Shown piece by piece: positions 1 to 7,284 of a stretch of 13,602 bases of DNA. Source of the stretch: Bacteriovoracaceae bacterium UBA2394 (lineage in GTDB: Bacteria; Bdellovibrionota; UBA2394). The stretch is taken from the NCBI GenBank assembly GCA_002343335.1, contig DDSI01000262.1, positions 11,667-25,268 on the forward strand, written 5' to 3'. The position numbers and the translations under genes were made by a program. Below the pieces are notes generated by a model. That model was not told where the DNA came from, did no database searches, and was given only the letters and a program-made list of their open reading frames with translations. The first letter of the stretch is position 1. Every line of letters begins with the position of its first letter.

Positions 1-1
1 A

Positions 2-748
2 GCAATGGCAGACGTCGCTTGGATCGAAGCCATCAATTATTTTGGCAGTGAACTGGTAAGGAAGAATCGGAACTATCAATATTTGCGATCTTATTGCGAG
101 TTGATCATGCATCTCGATCCTCTTTTTAAAATTTTTTATGAATGGGCGGGAACGGTTTTTATTTACAACGCACTTCCAATTGATGAGAAGGCTATTATTT
201 CTTCCACCAACTACGTGAATTTTGGAATTCGCTCGTTCCACCAATATCGCAGATACGATTTGCAAACGATTTTGAAAGGCGCTTTCAACTATGCGCTGGA
301 GGCAAAGAACTATCTGGCCTCCGTCCCCTATTTTGAAATGGCCGCTCGGATTTTCCCCGATCAAAGAGATATGTTTCTGGTAGGCGCGTCCTACGCTCAA
401 GTTGCCAACGACATGGAGCGAAGCAATGCTCTTAAACTTGAATATCTAGGGAACATAGCATTTGAGGCCACCAATCGAGATCAGTTGCTCTACGCCATCC
501 GAATTCTTTCTAGCGCCAGCTTCAATCTCCAAAATGCAAACATCATCTCTTCTTTGCGAACAAAATTAGAAACCGATGAGGAAATTAAAAAATTGGTCGC
601 GAATCGCTTAAAAGAACAACCACTTCTCCGAGAAACGACCGCGGATCAAACGACGTGGGTCAATAATCAAAAAATGGAACGGGTACTCCGAGTGGATTTT
701 TCCAAAACATGGATGCCTACCGAATTGAATGTCCTCTTATCACTCTAA
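2..748 (+). CDS. Hypothetical helical-repeat (TPR-like) protein, probably 5'-truncated by the window edge
   Basis: I do not recognise a named family. The visible 247 residues from the ATG at position 5 are mostly helical, with pairs of aromatic and aliphatic residues spaced like tetratricopeptide repeats (for example around residues 15-60 and 85-150). The opening section, with ADVAWIEAINYFG followed by LRSYCELIMHLDPLF, resembles the middle of TPR proteins from deltaproteobacteria-like genomes in which a membrane anchor lies upstream. The frame stays open to the window edge, so the real start probably lies outside. There is no signal peptide or membrane segment in what is seen. It ends 19 bases before the stop of the convergent hemE, with no clear terminator between. 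It looks somewhat more AT-rich than the neighbouring genes. Role unknown; TPR-type scaffolding is an inference. Confidence 0.6.
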   Translation, partial: AMADVAWIEAINYFGSELVRKNRNYQYLRSYCELIMHLDPLFKIFYEWAGTVFIYNALPIDEKAIISSTNYVNFGIRSFHQYRRYDLQTILKGAFNYALEAKNYLASVPYFEMAARIFPDQRDMFLVGASYAQVANDMERSNALKLEYLGNIAFEATNRDQLLYAIRILSSASFNLQNANIISSLRTKLETDEEIKKLVANRLKEQPLLRETTADQTTWVNNQKMERVLRVDFSKTWMPTELNVLLSL

Positions 749-767
749 TCTTGTCGCTCTGTGAAAA

Positions 768-1772
768 TTATCGCCATTCTTGGGCTGCCGAAACAAAAGC
801 TTCAACGGCCTCTTCCGAAATTTCCGGAACAATCCCGTGGCCTAAATTGACAATGTGCCCGGGCCCTCGCCCATAACTTTCACACATGCGAAATACGCGT
901 TCTCGAATCTCTCGCTTGGGCAACAACAAAGAATGAGGATCCAGATTGCCCTGAAGAGCTGTCACTTGAGAGATACGCTTTCGCGCGTCGCCTAAAGTAA
1001 TTCTCCAATCAATGCTAAGGCCCTGCGCTCCCACACTCGCTGCTGATTCCAGTACTCCCGCGATGCCATTCACATAATAAAGGGAGGGAACTGTCACCAT
1101 GCTGAGGGCCTTTCGCGCATAGGGAAGAGCGAAGTTCTCGAAATCCTCAGGACTCAATTGACCCGCCCAAGTATCAAATAATTGAACTGCATCCGCACCC
1201 GCCTCTGCCTGTGCATCTAAATACTTACCCGTCAAACTCGCTAAGCGATCGAGCCACGTTTTTACCAGCTCAGGTTCCTCAGCCATCCAACGCTTTATCG
1301 TCTTTAGATCTTTACTGAGTTTTCCCTCCAGCAAATACGTCAGCATCGTAAACGGTGCACCTGCAAAACCGAGCAAAGCTTTCTCCGCAGGCAACTCCTG
1401 TCGCATCATCGAAAGTGTTTTCAAGATCGCAGGCGTTCCTTCTTTGGGCTCAAAGGAGGTTTTTAATTTAGAAAGTTCAGCCGCATTCTTTGGAGCCGTA
1501 AGAACGGGTCCCTGATCGGTGTATTTTAGCTCCGCGCCCAAAGCCTGAAGCGGAAACAAAATATCGGAGAAAACAATCGATGCATCGAACGAAAATCGTT
1601 TCATGGGGAGCAACGTAATTTCCGTCGCCAACTCAGGCGTCAGACAAAGCTTCTCAAAGGAATACTTTTCACGCATGGCACGAAACGCCGGCATATAACG
1701 GCCAGCCTGCCGCATGACCCACACGGGTCTTCGGCTTGTGGGATTCATCGATAGTGCATCAAGAACTAGCAT
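768..1772 (-). CDS. hemE: Uroporphyrinogen decarboxylase
   Basis: A 334-residue cytosolic enzyme that removes the four acetate carboxyl groups of uroporphyrinogen III to give coproporphyrinogen III in haem synthesis. The family signature is clear near the N-terminus: RPVWVMRQAGRYMP at about residues 15-28, with the substrate-binding arginines R21 and R25, then FSDIL with the key aspartate D70. The C-terminal NLGHGI motif holds the conserved histidine H312. Length is close to the usual 340-350. The ATG at 1772 is chosen because it gives the normal N-terminal length; a second ATG eight codons in is possible. No good Shine-Dalgarno is seen. It overlaps the end of rsmI by 14 bases, so it is probably translated from the same message. 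Identity is secure. Confidence 0.96.
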   Translation of the reverse strand: MLVLDALSMNPTSRRPVWVMRQAGRYMPAFRAMREKYSFEKLCLTPELATEITLLPMKRFSFDASIVFSDILFPLQALGAELKYTDQGPVLTAPKNAAELSKLKTSFEPKEGTPAILKTLSMMRQELPAEKALLGFAGAPFTMLTYLLEGKLSKDLKTIKRWMAEEPELVKTWLDRLASLTGKYLDAQAEAGADAVQLFDTWAGQLSPEDFENFALPYARKALSMVTVPSLYYVNGIAGVLESAASVGAQGLSIDWRITLGDARKRISQVTALQGNLDPHSLLLPKREIRERVFRMCESYGRGPGHIVNLGHGIVPEISEEAVEAFVSAAQEWR

Positions 1773-2433
1773 TGTCGGGAAACCATACTCCTATCCACTC
1801 TCCCTTGTAAGAGGGAATCGTCTTCAGAAGAGCTTCAGGGGTTCCTCTAAAATATGCCTCTGAAATCTTGCTGAGCTCCTTACCTAAAATCAGGTTGTGC
1901 GAGGGAAGGCGCTCCTTTAGCAGGCCCAGTGTGGATTCGATACGATGCGGAGACTCAAAAAAAATAAAGGGGTTCGTCCAAGGTTGAGAGAAAAATCGCT
2001 GCCGATCCACGATTCGCGAGGGCAGAAATCCCACAAAGGTAAAGATCGGGATCTCAACTCCTAACCCCGCCACAAAATGCGTGAGCGCACTTACACCTCC
2101 AAGCACCTCGACTTTAAGGTTCTCCTCCCGACAGGCGGCGACCAAAAGACTTCCGGGATCGTTGAGTCCTGGCATACCGGCGTCGCTCACATAAGCAACT
2201 CTTTCACCAGCACGCACGCGTTCCACCACATCCTTTGCCACCAACTTTTCTTTAAAATGAGGACAACTCTTTAAAGGCTTTCGAATTTCGTAGGCATTGA
2301 GCAGTTTCAACGTGCGTCGCGTATCCTCGCAGTAAATCACGTCTGCTTCCTTCAAGCCTTCAAGGGCACGAAAAGTGAGATCCTTTAAATTCCCAATCGG
2401 CGTTCCAATGATAGCGAGCTGCCCTGCACTCAC
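1759..2433 (-). CDS. rsmI: 16S rRNA 2'-O-methyltransferase (C1402), short form
   Basis: A tetrapyrrole-methylase-fold enzyme; the family 2'-O-methylates C1402 of 16S rRNA using SAM. Diagnostic segments are IIGTPIGNLKDLT at the N-terminus, CEDTRRTLKLL at about residue 35, and VAYVSDAGMPGLNDPG in the SAM site. The frame stays open up to 2499, but the added 22 residues only shadow the end of rnhB-yraN. The GTG at 2433 gives the normal RsmI start and forms a GTGA overlap with the upstream stop, typical of translational coupling. At 224 residues it lacks the C-terminal domain of the 286-residue E. coli protein. Two motif changes stand out: SDAGMP where SDAGTP is usual, and GGVSAL where PGPSA is usual. 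RsmI is the best call, though a diverged paralogue is possible. Confidence 0.88.
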   Translation of the reverse strand: MSAGQLAIIGTPIGNLKDLTFRALEGLKEADVIYCEDTRRTLKLLNAYEIRKPLKSCPHFKEKLVAKDVVERVRAGERVAYVSDAGMPGLNDPGSLLVAACREENLKVEVLGGVSALTHFVAGLGVEIPIFTFVGFLPSRIVDRQRFFSQPWTNPFIFFESPHRIESTLGLLKERLPSHNLILGKELSKISEAYFRGTPEALLKTIPSYKGEWIGVWFPDNASS

Positions 2434-3422
2434 AGCTGAAAGACATCCCAAAGTGGACTGATATCGGAGCCGACGACAGACGCGTAATGGACTCGACACC
2501 GATGCATAGGCAGCTTTCGAACTTTTCTGAATTCCGCGATCGCTCTTTGATAGTTCAATCGCTTTAGCTGAGGAAACTCCAACTCCATTGGAGTTTCGCC
2601 GGAGCGTCCACGAACTTCAAAAAAATGAATCTCGGAATCTTTCTCGGCGACGACATCGATTTCAAATTTAGCAATCCGGCAATTGCGCTCCATGACTTGA
2701 AATCCTTTCCGTATTAGAAATTCGCAGACCAGATCCTCAGCTGCGCGGCCGCGCTCCTGAGCTAGCAATTTTTTAAGAAAGGAAATGCGATGAATCGGGC
2801 TTGGCCCCAAGCTTTTTAATGCTTCTCGATGTTTGGCGGTAGCATAGCCCTTGTGAATTCCAAAATCGTAGCCAGGGTACTGCTTGTCCAAATCCGTCAT
2901 TTGCTGATCCCGAGCTGCCTTTGCCACAATGGATGCTGCGGCAATGGATTTCGAAAGAGAATCGCCCCCAATCACGCATTGCTGCCTACACTTCAGTCCT
3001 GGAATCATTTGGTTGCCATCCATCAAAATGAGATCGAGTTCTCGACCTAATTTTTGATGTAAATCTGCGACAACCGCTCGAGCAGCCTGAAAAGTGGCGC
3101 GCAAAATATTAATCTCATCGATTTCTCGCTCCGACGTGGATGCTAAACTCCATGCGATCGCATTGGCTTTAATCCACTCGGAGAGTTCCGCTCTCAGATG
3201 CGCTGAAACCTTCTTAGAATCATCGATCTTCGAGAGAAATTCGTGATCTTCTTGCGTGCGAAATTCAGAGGGAAAAACTACACCTGCTACAACGACAGGG
3301 CCAGCTAGACAGCCGCGACCGACCTCATCGACCCCCGCGATGTAAGAAAAACTGTACTGACGCTCAATTCGAAAGCTTGAAACGCTTTTAAGCTTGGGCG
3401 GCTTTTGCGGTGACTTCGCCAT
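2430..3422 (-). CDS. rnhB: Ribonuclease HII fused to a YraN (UPF0102) nuclease-like domain
   Basis: One 330-residue frame holds two domains. Residues about 25-215 are RNase HII, which cuts the RNA strand of RNA:DNA hybrids and removes single ribonucleotides from DNA. The active-site acids are visible: D32 and E33 in DEVGRG, D135 in LMDG, and D154 in IGGDSLSKS, followed by [12 protein letters not shown]. After the usual RNase HII end (HRISF) and a linker of about ten residues comes a YraN domain (about 224-330), with GRAAE, FEIDVV and FFEVRGR. YraN has a PD-(D/E)XK-like core; here the usual EVK is EVR (R270). The ATG at 3422 has a GGGGAG Shine-Dalgarno nine bases upstream and overlaps rplS by 35 bases; an in-frame ATG at 3506 lies deep inside rplS and is unlikely. 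rnhB and yraN are often neighbours, so a fusion is plausible. Confidence 0.93.
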   Translation of the reverse strand: MAKSPQKPPKLKSVSSFRIERQYSFSYIAGVDEVGRGCLAGPVVVAGVVFPSEFRTQEDHEFLSKIDDSKKVSAHLRAELSEWIKANAIAWSLASTSEREIDEINILRATFQAARAVVADLHQKLGRELDLILMDGNQMIPGLKCRQQCVIGGDSLSKSIAAASIVAKAARDQQMTDLDKQYPGYDFGIHKGYATAKHREALKSLGPSPIHRISFLKKLLAQERGRAAEDLVCEFLIRKGFQVMERNCRIAKFEIDVVAEKDSEIHFFEVRGRSGETPMELEFPQLKRLNYQRAIAEFRKVRKLPMHRCRVHYASVVGSDISPLWDVFQL

Positions 3423-3840
3423 GCTCTTGGGACTCCCCGCTGGAAGCACCGGAGCTCTCCTCTGATCCGTAAACTTGTTCGGATTTGATACGAGACGCGC
3501 GACCACTTAACGCTCGTAAATAGTAAAGCTTTGCGCGACGCACCTCGCCCTTTGCGATGACCACAACTTTTTCGATGACCGGCGTATAGAATGGGAAAAT
3601 CCGTTCCACACCGATGCCATAAGAAATCTTACGCACCACGAAGGCAGAATTCGTTCCGCCCTTCTTCATGCCAATGACGACACCTTCAAAAACTTGAACG
3701 CGGCTCTTTTCACCTTCAATGACTTTGACGTGAACCTTCACCGTATCTCCGACTTGAAAGTCAGGAAATTGGGGGCGTTTGCGATGGAGTTTTTGGGCCG
3801 CTTTGGCCATCAATTTAGTGGGATCGGACCTTTTCTTCAT
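3388..3840 (-). CDS. rplS: 50S ribosomal protein L19
   Basis: L19 lies at the interface of the 30S and 50S subunits. The family core is unmistakable: [15 protein letters not shown] near residue 25, then [29 protein letters not shown] and the closing [20 protein letters not shown]. The protein is 150 residues against about 115-130 usually; the excess is a Ser/Glu/Ala-rich C-terminal tail of about 30 residues that is probably disordered. The ATG at 3840 has no Shine-Dalgarno (five cytosines precede it); an ATG ten codons in, at 3810, would also leave a complete domain and lacks a good site too. It follows the SPOUT methyltransferase by 56 bases, and its 3' end overlaps the start of rnhB-yraN. 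Confidence 0.96.
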   Translation of the reverse strand: MKKRSDPTKLMAKAAQKLHRKRPQFPDFQVGDTVKVHVKVIEGEKSRVQVFEGVVIGMKKGGTNSAFVVRKISYGIGVERIFPFYTPVIEKVVVIAKGEVRRAKLYYLRALSGRASRIKSEQVYGSEESSGASSGESQEHGEVTAKAAQA

Positions 3841-3896
3841 GGGGGAGACTTCAGCGAAACCCCTCTACTTTGTCAACGAAGGGGTCCCCAAAAACC

Positions 3897-4460
3897 TCAA
3901 TCCCGCAGCCCGGCGATGCGGTCTAGGTAAATGGCGACGGCCGAACGGACAGAGAGATGGTTGTAGGTTCCTGGCCCACAAATGGGGGCTAAAAAGAAGT
4001 CCAAGCGCTCATGCCAGACGGGCGCAAGTCCATACCCGGTTCCAAAGACCAATAGAACCGGAGCAGACTCTAGCCGCTCGAAAAACTGAGGGAGCGAAAG
4101 CACCCGAGGGGCCTGCCGCTTAGCCGCCGTCCCAATCAAGAAAGGCTTCACTCCCCCCGACAACTGAGTTGCTTCTGCCACGACCTCTTCAAAATCAGTG
4201 GCAAGCTTTAAAACTTCCAGGGCTTCCATCCGCGTGGGATGCGTCTTTTGTCCATAGCCCGTAGACCAGTGATTGACGATTCGAGCATTGAGCGCCTGCT
4301 CGTCGGGCGATGGATGAACGACGAAGTACTTCTTCACCCCGAAGGTTTTGCAGGAGCGAGCGATGTCGTGGAGGTCCAGGTTTGTCACGGAAGATGTGAT
4401 GATCTGACGATTCCGATCCACTACAGGATGATGGAGAAGCGCGACGTAGAGATCTTTCAC
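3897..4460 (-). CDS. SPOUT-type SAM-dependent RNA methyltransferase (RNA_Me_trans, Pfam PF09936 type)
   Basis: A 187-residue protein of the knotted SPOUT class, matching the uncharacterised RNA methyltransferase family often found beside or fused to trmD in deltaproteobacteria, Aquificae and relatives. What shows this: the opening LYVALLHHPVVDRNRQIITSS, NLDLHDIARS, the glycine-rich cofactor loop VFGTGYGL (about residues 138-145), and the knot-closing NHLSVRSAVAIYLDR near the C-terminus. Its RNA substrate is unknown. The start ATG overlaps the trmD stop in an ATGA arrangement, indicating coupled translation. It probably acts on tRNA or rRNA like its neighbours; that is inferred from context only. 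Confidence 0.9.
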   Translation of the reverse strand: MKDLYVALLHHPVVDRNRQIITSSVTNLDLHDIARSCKTFGVKKYFVVHPSPDEQALNARIVNHWSTGYGQKTHPTRMEALEVLKLATDFEEVVAEATQLSGGVKPFLIGTAAKRQAPRVLSLPQFFERLESAPVLLVFGTGYGLAPVWHERLDFFLAPICGPGTYNHLSVRSAVAIYLDRIAGLRD

Positions 4461-5104
4461 GCGCTCTCTCCGCTCTTACGCCATTTCCGAATGGCTGCAT
4501 GATTTCCCCCAAGTAGAACATCTGGAACATTTCTACCTTCAAATTTCGGGGGCCTTGTGAATTGCTGATACTCTCGCGTACCCGGCTTTGCGAAGCTCTC
4601 ATCAGAAAGCGAATCGGGGTTTCCCAAAACACCCGGTCGCAATCGACCCACCGCTTCTACAATGAGAACTGCCGCAGACTCGCCTCCCATCAAGACGTAA
4701 TTTCCCACCCGCACTTCTTCATTCGCGAAAAATTCCGAGACGCGCTCATCAATCCCCTCATAACGCCCACAAATGAGGACCAGGTGATCAATATTTTTTG
4801 CCCATTGGCGAGCTTTCGACTGCGTGAATAATTTCCCCTTTGCCGCCAGAACGACGACGGAGGTTTCCTCGTCAGGCTTCACCACACTTCGAATCGCGCG
4901 CACGATCGGCTCGACTTTGAGGATCATCCCAGGCCCTCCACCGTAAGGATGATCGTCCACTCGGAAATGAGGAGGATCTGCGAAATCTCGAATGTTAATG
5001 ATGGATATTTGAAGCGCGCCCTGCTGGACGGCCTTCGAAAGCAGGCCCTCGCTAAAGGGCCCATCAAAAAAATGAGGGTGAATCGTGAGGATCGAAAATC
5101 TCAC
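4457..5104 (-). CDS. trmD: tRNA (guanine-N1)-methyltransferase, divergent
   Basis: TrmD methylates G37 next to the anticodon of some tRNAs, preventing frameshifts. Recognisable family segments: RVDDHPYGGGPGM (about 48-60), ICGRYEGIDERV (about 111-122), NYVLMGGE (135-142) and RPGVLG with R154. The protein is 215 residues against about 240-255 and stops just after NHAAIRKWR, so much of the C-terminal helical domain is missing. Two catalytic motifs differ from E. coli as I recall it: the cofactor loop YLSPQG reads VLAAKG, and the general-base aspartate in LDCPHYTRP is replaced by glutamate (E178, in REYQQFTRP). The start is GTG with GGGTGG a few bases upstream. It follows khpA by 20 bases, where rimM would normally stand between them. 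Family assignment is firm; normal activity is less certain. Confidence 0.93.
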   Translation of the reverse strand: MRFSILTIHPHFFDGPFSEGLLSKAVQQGALQISIINIRDFADPPHFRVDDHPYGGGPGMILKVEPIVRAIRSVVKPDEETSVVVLAAKGKLFTQSKARQWAKNIDHLVLICGRYEGIDERVSEFFANEEVRVGNYVLMGGESAAVLIVEAVGRLRPGVLGNPDSLSDESFAKPGTREYQQFTRPPKFEGRNVPDVLLGGNHAAIRKWRKSGESA

Positions 5105-5124
5105 ATAGCCACCCGCATAACTGA

Positions 5125-5424
5125 TTACTCAACGATTTTAAGATCAACGCCGAGATTGTGCTTACGAGAAGCCGCACTCAGAATTGTTCTCATCGCAGAC
5201 GCCGTTCGCCCGCGCTTGCCGATGACTTTGCCCAAGTCGGACTTAGAAACTCGCAATTCATAGACTAAATTTTCATCGTCGTTGCGAACTTCGGCGACTT
5301 GAATGCGAGAGGGATCATCCACCAAGGCCTTGGTCATGTTCTCAATGAGGCCTTTCAAAGAGGAGGAGTCTTCGTTCGAAGCGTTGGAGGAATTCGTGGA
5401 AAAGAGGTTCTTAAACATCTGCAT
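5125..5424 (-). CDS. khpA: KH-domain RNA-binding protein (KhpA/YlqC-like)
   Basis: A 99-residue single KH-domain protein. Residues 23-99 match the KhpA pattern: LKGLIENMTKALVDDPSRI, a short strand region, then LGKVIGKRGRTA with the GxxG RNA-binding loop at 69-72 (GKRG). The family binds small RNAs and mRNAs and is commonly encoded just after rpsP. The first 22 residues are a Ser/Asn-rich extension not usual for the family. The ATG at 5424 is supported by an AAAGGA Shine-Dalgarno about seven bases upstream. It lies 50 bases after rpsP and 20 before trmD in the same orientation, so probably the same operon. The gene symbol follows family naming. Confidence 0.9.
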   Translation of the reverse strand: MQMFKNLFSTNSSNASNEDSSSLKGLIENMTKALVDDPSRIQVAEVRNDDENLVYELRVSKSDLGKVIGKRGRTASAMRTILSAASRKHNLGVDLKIVE

Positions 5425-5474
5425 GCTCAGTCCTTTGCGTTATGAGGTTTTAAAAAAATGTATCGAACGGCGTG

Positions 5475-5780
5475 TTAAGCCGCGCTCTTTTTATTCGAAG
5501 ATGTCAGAGACAGTTTCGCTCTCTTTAAAAGCGCACGAACTGTATCCGTGGGTTGAGCGCCGACACTGAGCCAGTGCAACACTCGATCGGTCTTCAAATT
5601 GACGAGGCCTTTCTCAGCCTTTTCCGTCGAATCTTTGGAGACGCCCAAGTTGAGAGGATCATAGGTACCTAAAATTTCCAAATGACGACCACCTTGAGGA
5701 AGTCGAGAATCGATAGCCACCACACGATAAAAAGGTCGCTTTTTAGTTCCAATACGAGTCAGTCGAATTTTAACAGCCAT
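5475..5780 (-). CDS. rpsP: 30S ribosomal protein S16
   Basis: S16 is an early-assembling 30S subunit protein. The sequence opens with the family signature [20 protein letters not shown], followed by [17 protein letters not shown] and [21 protein letters not shown]. At 101 residues it is slightly longer than E. coli S16 (82), with a Lys/Ser-rich C-terminus. An ATG four codons further upstream (5792) lies only two bases after the Shine-Dalgarno AGGGTGA, too close to use; the ATG at 5780 has the correct eight-base spacing and gives the canonical MAVKIRL start. It is the first gene of the minus-strand translation cluster, with its own likely promoter between it and ffh. Confidence 0.97.
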   Translation of the reverse strand: MAVKIRLTRIGTKKRPFYRVVAIDSRLPQGGRHLEILGTYDPLNLGVSKDSTEKAEKGLVNLKTDRVLHWLSVGAQPTDTVRALLKRAKLSLTSSNKKSAA

Positions 5781-5800
5781 GTAACCATTCACCCTGCCGC

Positions 5801-5814
5801 GCTGCTGACGTCAA
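5801..5814. repeat. Copy 2 of a 14-bp repeat with TGACGTCA palindrome, in the rpsP leader
   Basis: Reads GCTGCTGACGTCAA on the plus strand and matches the copy at 5875-5888 at 13 of 14 positions in the same orientation. The core TGACGTCA at 5806-5813 is a perfect 8-bp palindrome. It would overlap the transcription start predicted from the promoter at 5818-5846, so a repressor-operator role is possible but unproven. Confidence 0.7.
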
Positions 5815-5817
5815 TTA

Positions 5818-5846
5818 ATTATTGGAAATCGAGGTTTTAGAGGCAA
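5818..5846 (-). promoter_or_regulatory. Candidate sigma-70 promoter for the rpsP operon
   Basis: On the minus strand TTGCCT (-35, at 5841-5846) is followed after 17 bases by AATAAT (-10, at 5818-5823): four and five matches to the consensus hexamers with ideal spacing. Transcription would begin near 5811, about 30 bases before the rpsP ATG and upstream of its Shine-Dalgarno. A less convincing pair, TTGACG at 5883-5888 with TATCCA at 5861-5866, also exists. Confidence 0.45.
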
Positions 5847-5874
5847 ATTGGCAGGAATTCTGGATAAGAACGCG

Positions 5875-5888
5875 GCTGTTGACGTCAA
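5875..5888. repeat. Copy 1 of the 14-bp repeat with TTGACGTCAA palindrome, upstream of the rpsP promoter
   Basis: Reads GCTGTTGACGTCAA on the plus strand; the last ten bases (5879-5888) are a perfect palindrome. The distance to the copy at 5801-5814 is 74 bp, close to seven helical turns, and the two copies bracket the candidate rpsP promoter. It lies immediately downstream of the ffh stop codon on the minus strand. Confidence 0.7.
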
Positions 5889-5902
5889 GGGGGCTGAAGA
5901 AA

Positions 5903-7258
5903 CTACCCCCTCATCCCGCCGAGCAAGCTCCCCAGGCCCTTCATTTTTTTGCCTGAGAACTGCTTCATGAGTTTTTGCATGTCGTGGAACTCTTTCAGAA
6001 ACTGATTAAGGTCCTCCACTTGCGTTCCAGAACCCATCGCGACACGGCGCTTACGACTGCCATTTAACACATCGGGATCCGTGCGTTCGTTCGGCGTCAT
6101 CGAATCGATCATGGCATTAACTTTTTTCATTTTCTTTTCAATCGCTTCCGAATCAATTTTCGAAGCCATCCCCGACATCCCTGGAATCATTCCCATGAGC
6201 CCTCCAAGCGATCCCATCTTCGACATCATCTTCATCTGCTGTTGAAAATCCACGAGCGTAAGCTGGCCTTTCATCATGCGCTTGGCTTGGTTCTTTTGAT
6301 GATCGACGTCCTCGCCTTCAAAAGCCTCTTCAGCTTTTTCAACTAAGCTCGCCACATCGCCCATGCCTAAAATGCGCGAGGCCCAGCGATCGGGATGAAA
6401 CAATTCGATCGCTTCCAATTTTTCGCCCGTTCCCACGAATCGAAGAGGGACGCCAAGCGCTTCTCGAATGGAAAATGAAATCCCACCACGAGTATCCGCA
6501 TCCGCTTTACTTAAAATTGCGCCCGTGATTCCCACGCGACTTTGAAATCCTTCTGCAACGCTTAAGCCCTGCTGCCCACTCATCGCATCGGCCACATACA
6601 ATTTGTGCTGCGGATTTAATTCTCTCGTGAGCCCTTCGAGCTCGGACATCATTTCTTCGTCGATCGAGAGTCGACCCGCCGTATCCACGATTAAAACGTC
6701 TAATCCGTAAGTTTGCGCAAATTTCATCGCGCCCTGGGCTCGTTCGAGCGGATTCATCGAAGGTGATTTGAAAACGTCGATCTTTGCATCGGCGCCCAGT
6801 CGCTCAAGTTGCTCGATGGCGGCCGGTCGCTTCACATCCACACTCACGAGCAAAGGCTTTCGCTTCATCTTCTTTTTTAAATGAAGCGCCAACTTTCCTG
6901 ACGACGTGGTCTTTCCAGATCCCTGCAAGCCGATCATAAAAATAACTACGGGGGGTTTGAAGGACAAATCGAAGCTCGCTTCTTCGCCCACTTTCCCGCC
7001 GAGCGTCTGAACCATCTCGGTGTAGAGGATTTTGACGAACTGTTGATAAGGCGTGAGGGATTTTGCAACCTCAGTGCCAATGGCCTGCTCCTTCACGCGC
7101 GCGAGAAATCGCTGAACGACATCGAACTGGACATCCGCCTCCAGAAGCGAGGCGCGAATACTTTGAATCGCTTCTTCAATATGCTCGGGGCGAATCTTTG
7201 CCTGCCCCTTAAGGACCTGAAGGGCTCTTTCGAATTTATTTTGCAGGCCTGAAAACAT
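5903..7258 (-). CDS. ffh: Signal recognition particle protein, SRP54 homologue
   Basis: Ffh binds 4.5S RNA and hydrophobic signal sequences on ribosomes and delivers them to FtsY at the membrane. At 451 residues it has the normal length and order: an N-domain helical bundle (about 1-90), the GTPase G-domain with P-loop GLQGSGKTT at 110-118, DVKRPAA, VDTAGRL and FVGTGEKLEAIELFHP, then the methionine-rich M-domain (about 300-451), with many Met/Gly residues and SGSRKRRVAMGSG-like RNA-binding residues near residue 400. The ATG at 7258 gives the typical start; no Shine-Dalgarno is seen, and the upstream 60 bases hold the protease terminator hairpin. The stop is 122 bases before rpsP. A G5/C5 hairpin around the stop (5888-5893 with 5906-5911) is too weak in uridines to call a terminator. 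Confidence 0.97.
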   Translation of the reverse strand: MFSGLQNKFERALQVLKGQAKIRPEHIEEAIQSIRASLLEADVQFDVVQRFLARVKEQAIGTEVAKSLTPYQQFVKILYTEMVQTLGGKVGEEASFDLSFKPPVVIFMIGLQGSGKTTSSGKLALHLKKKMKRKPLLVSVDVKRPAAIEQLERLGADAKIDVFKSPSMNPLERAQGAMKFAQTYGLDVLIVDTAGRLSIDEEMMSELEGLTRELNPQHKLYVADAMSGQQGLSVAEGFQSRVGITGAILSKADADTRGGISFSIREALGVPLRFVGTGEKLEAIELFHPDRWASRILGMGDVASLVEKAEEAFEGEDVDHQKNQAKRMMKGQLTLVDFQQQMKMMSKMGSLGGLMGMIPGMSGMASKIDSEAIEKKMKKVNAMIDSMTPNERTDPDVLNGSRKRRVAMGSGTQVEDLNQFLKEFHDMQKLMKQFSGKKMKGLGSLLGGMRG

Positions 7259-7284
7259 TCTGTCGCGACCGTAACAAAAGGCAA

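Noticed and set aside
2434..2499. N-terminal extension of rsmI to an ATG at 2499
   Set aside because: The added residues only mirror the end of the YraN domain in another frame; the GTG at 2433 gives the family-normal start and a GTGA overlap.
3423..3506. N-terminal extension of the RNase HII-YraN gene to 3506
   Set aside because: It would run deep within rplS; the ATG at 3422 has a good Shine-Dalgarno and RNase HII needs no such extension.
5888..5911. Possible terminator at the ffh stop (G5/C5 stem)
   Set aside because: The stem is six pairs with a twelve-base loop and is followed by TTGACG instead of a U-tract.
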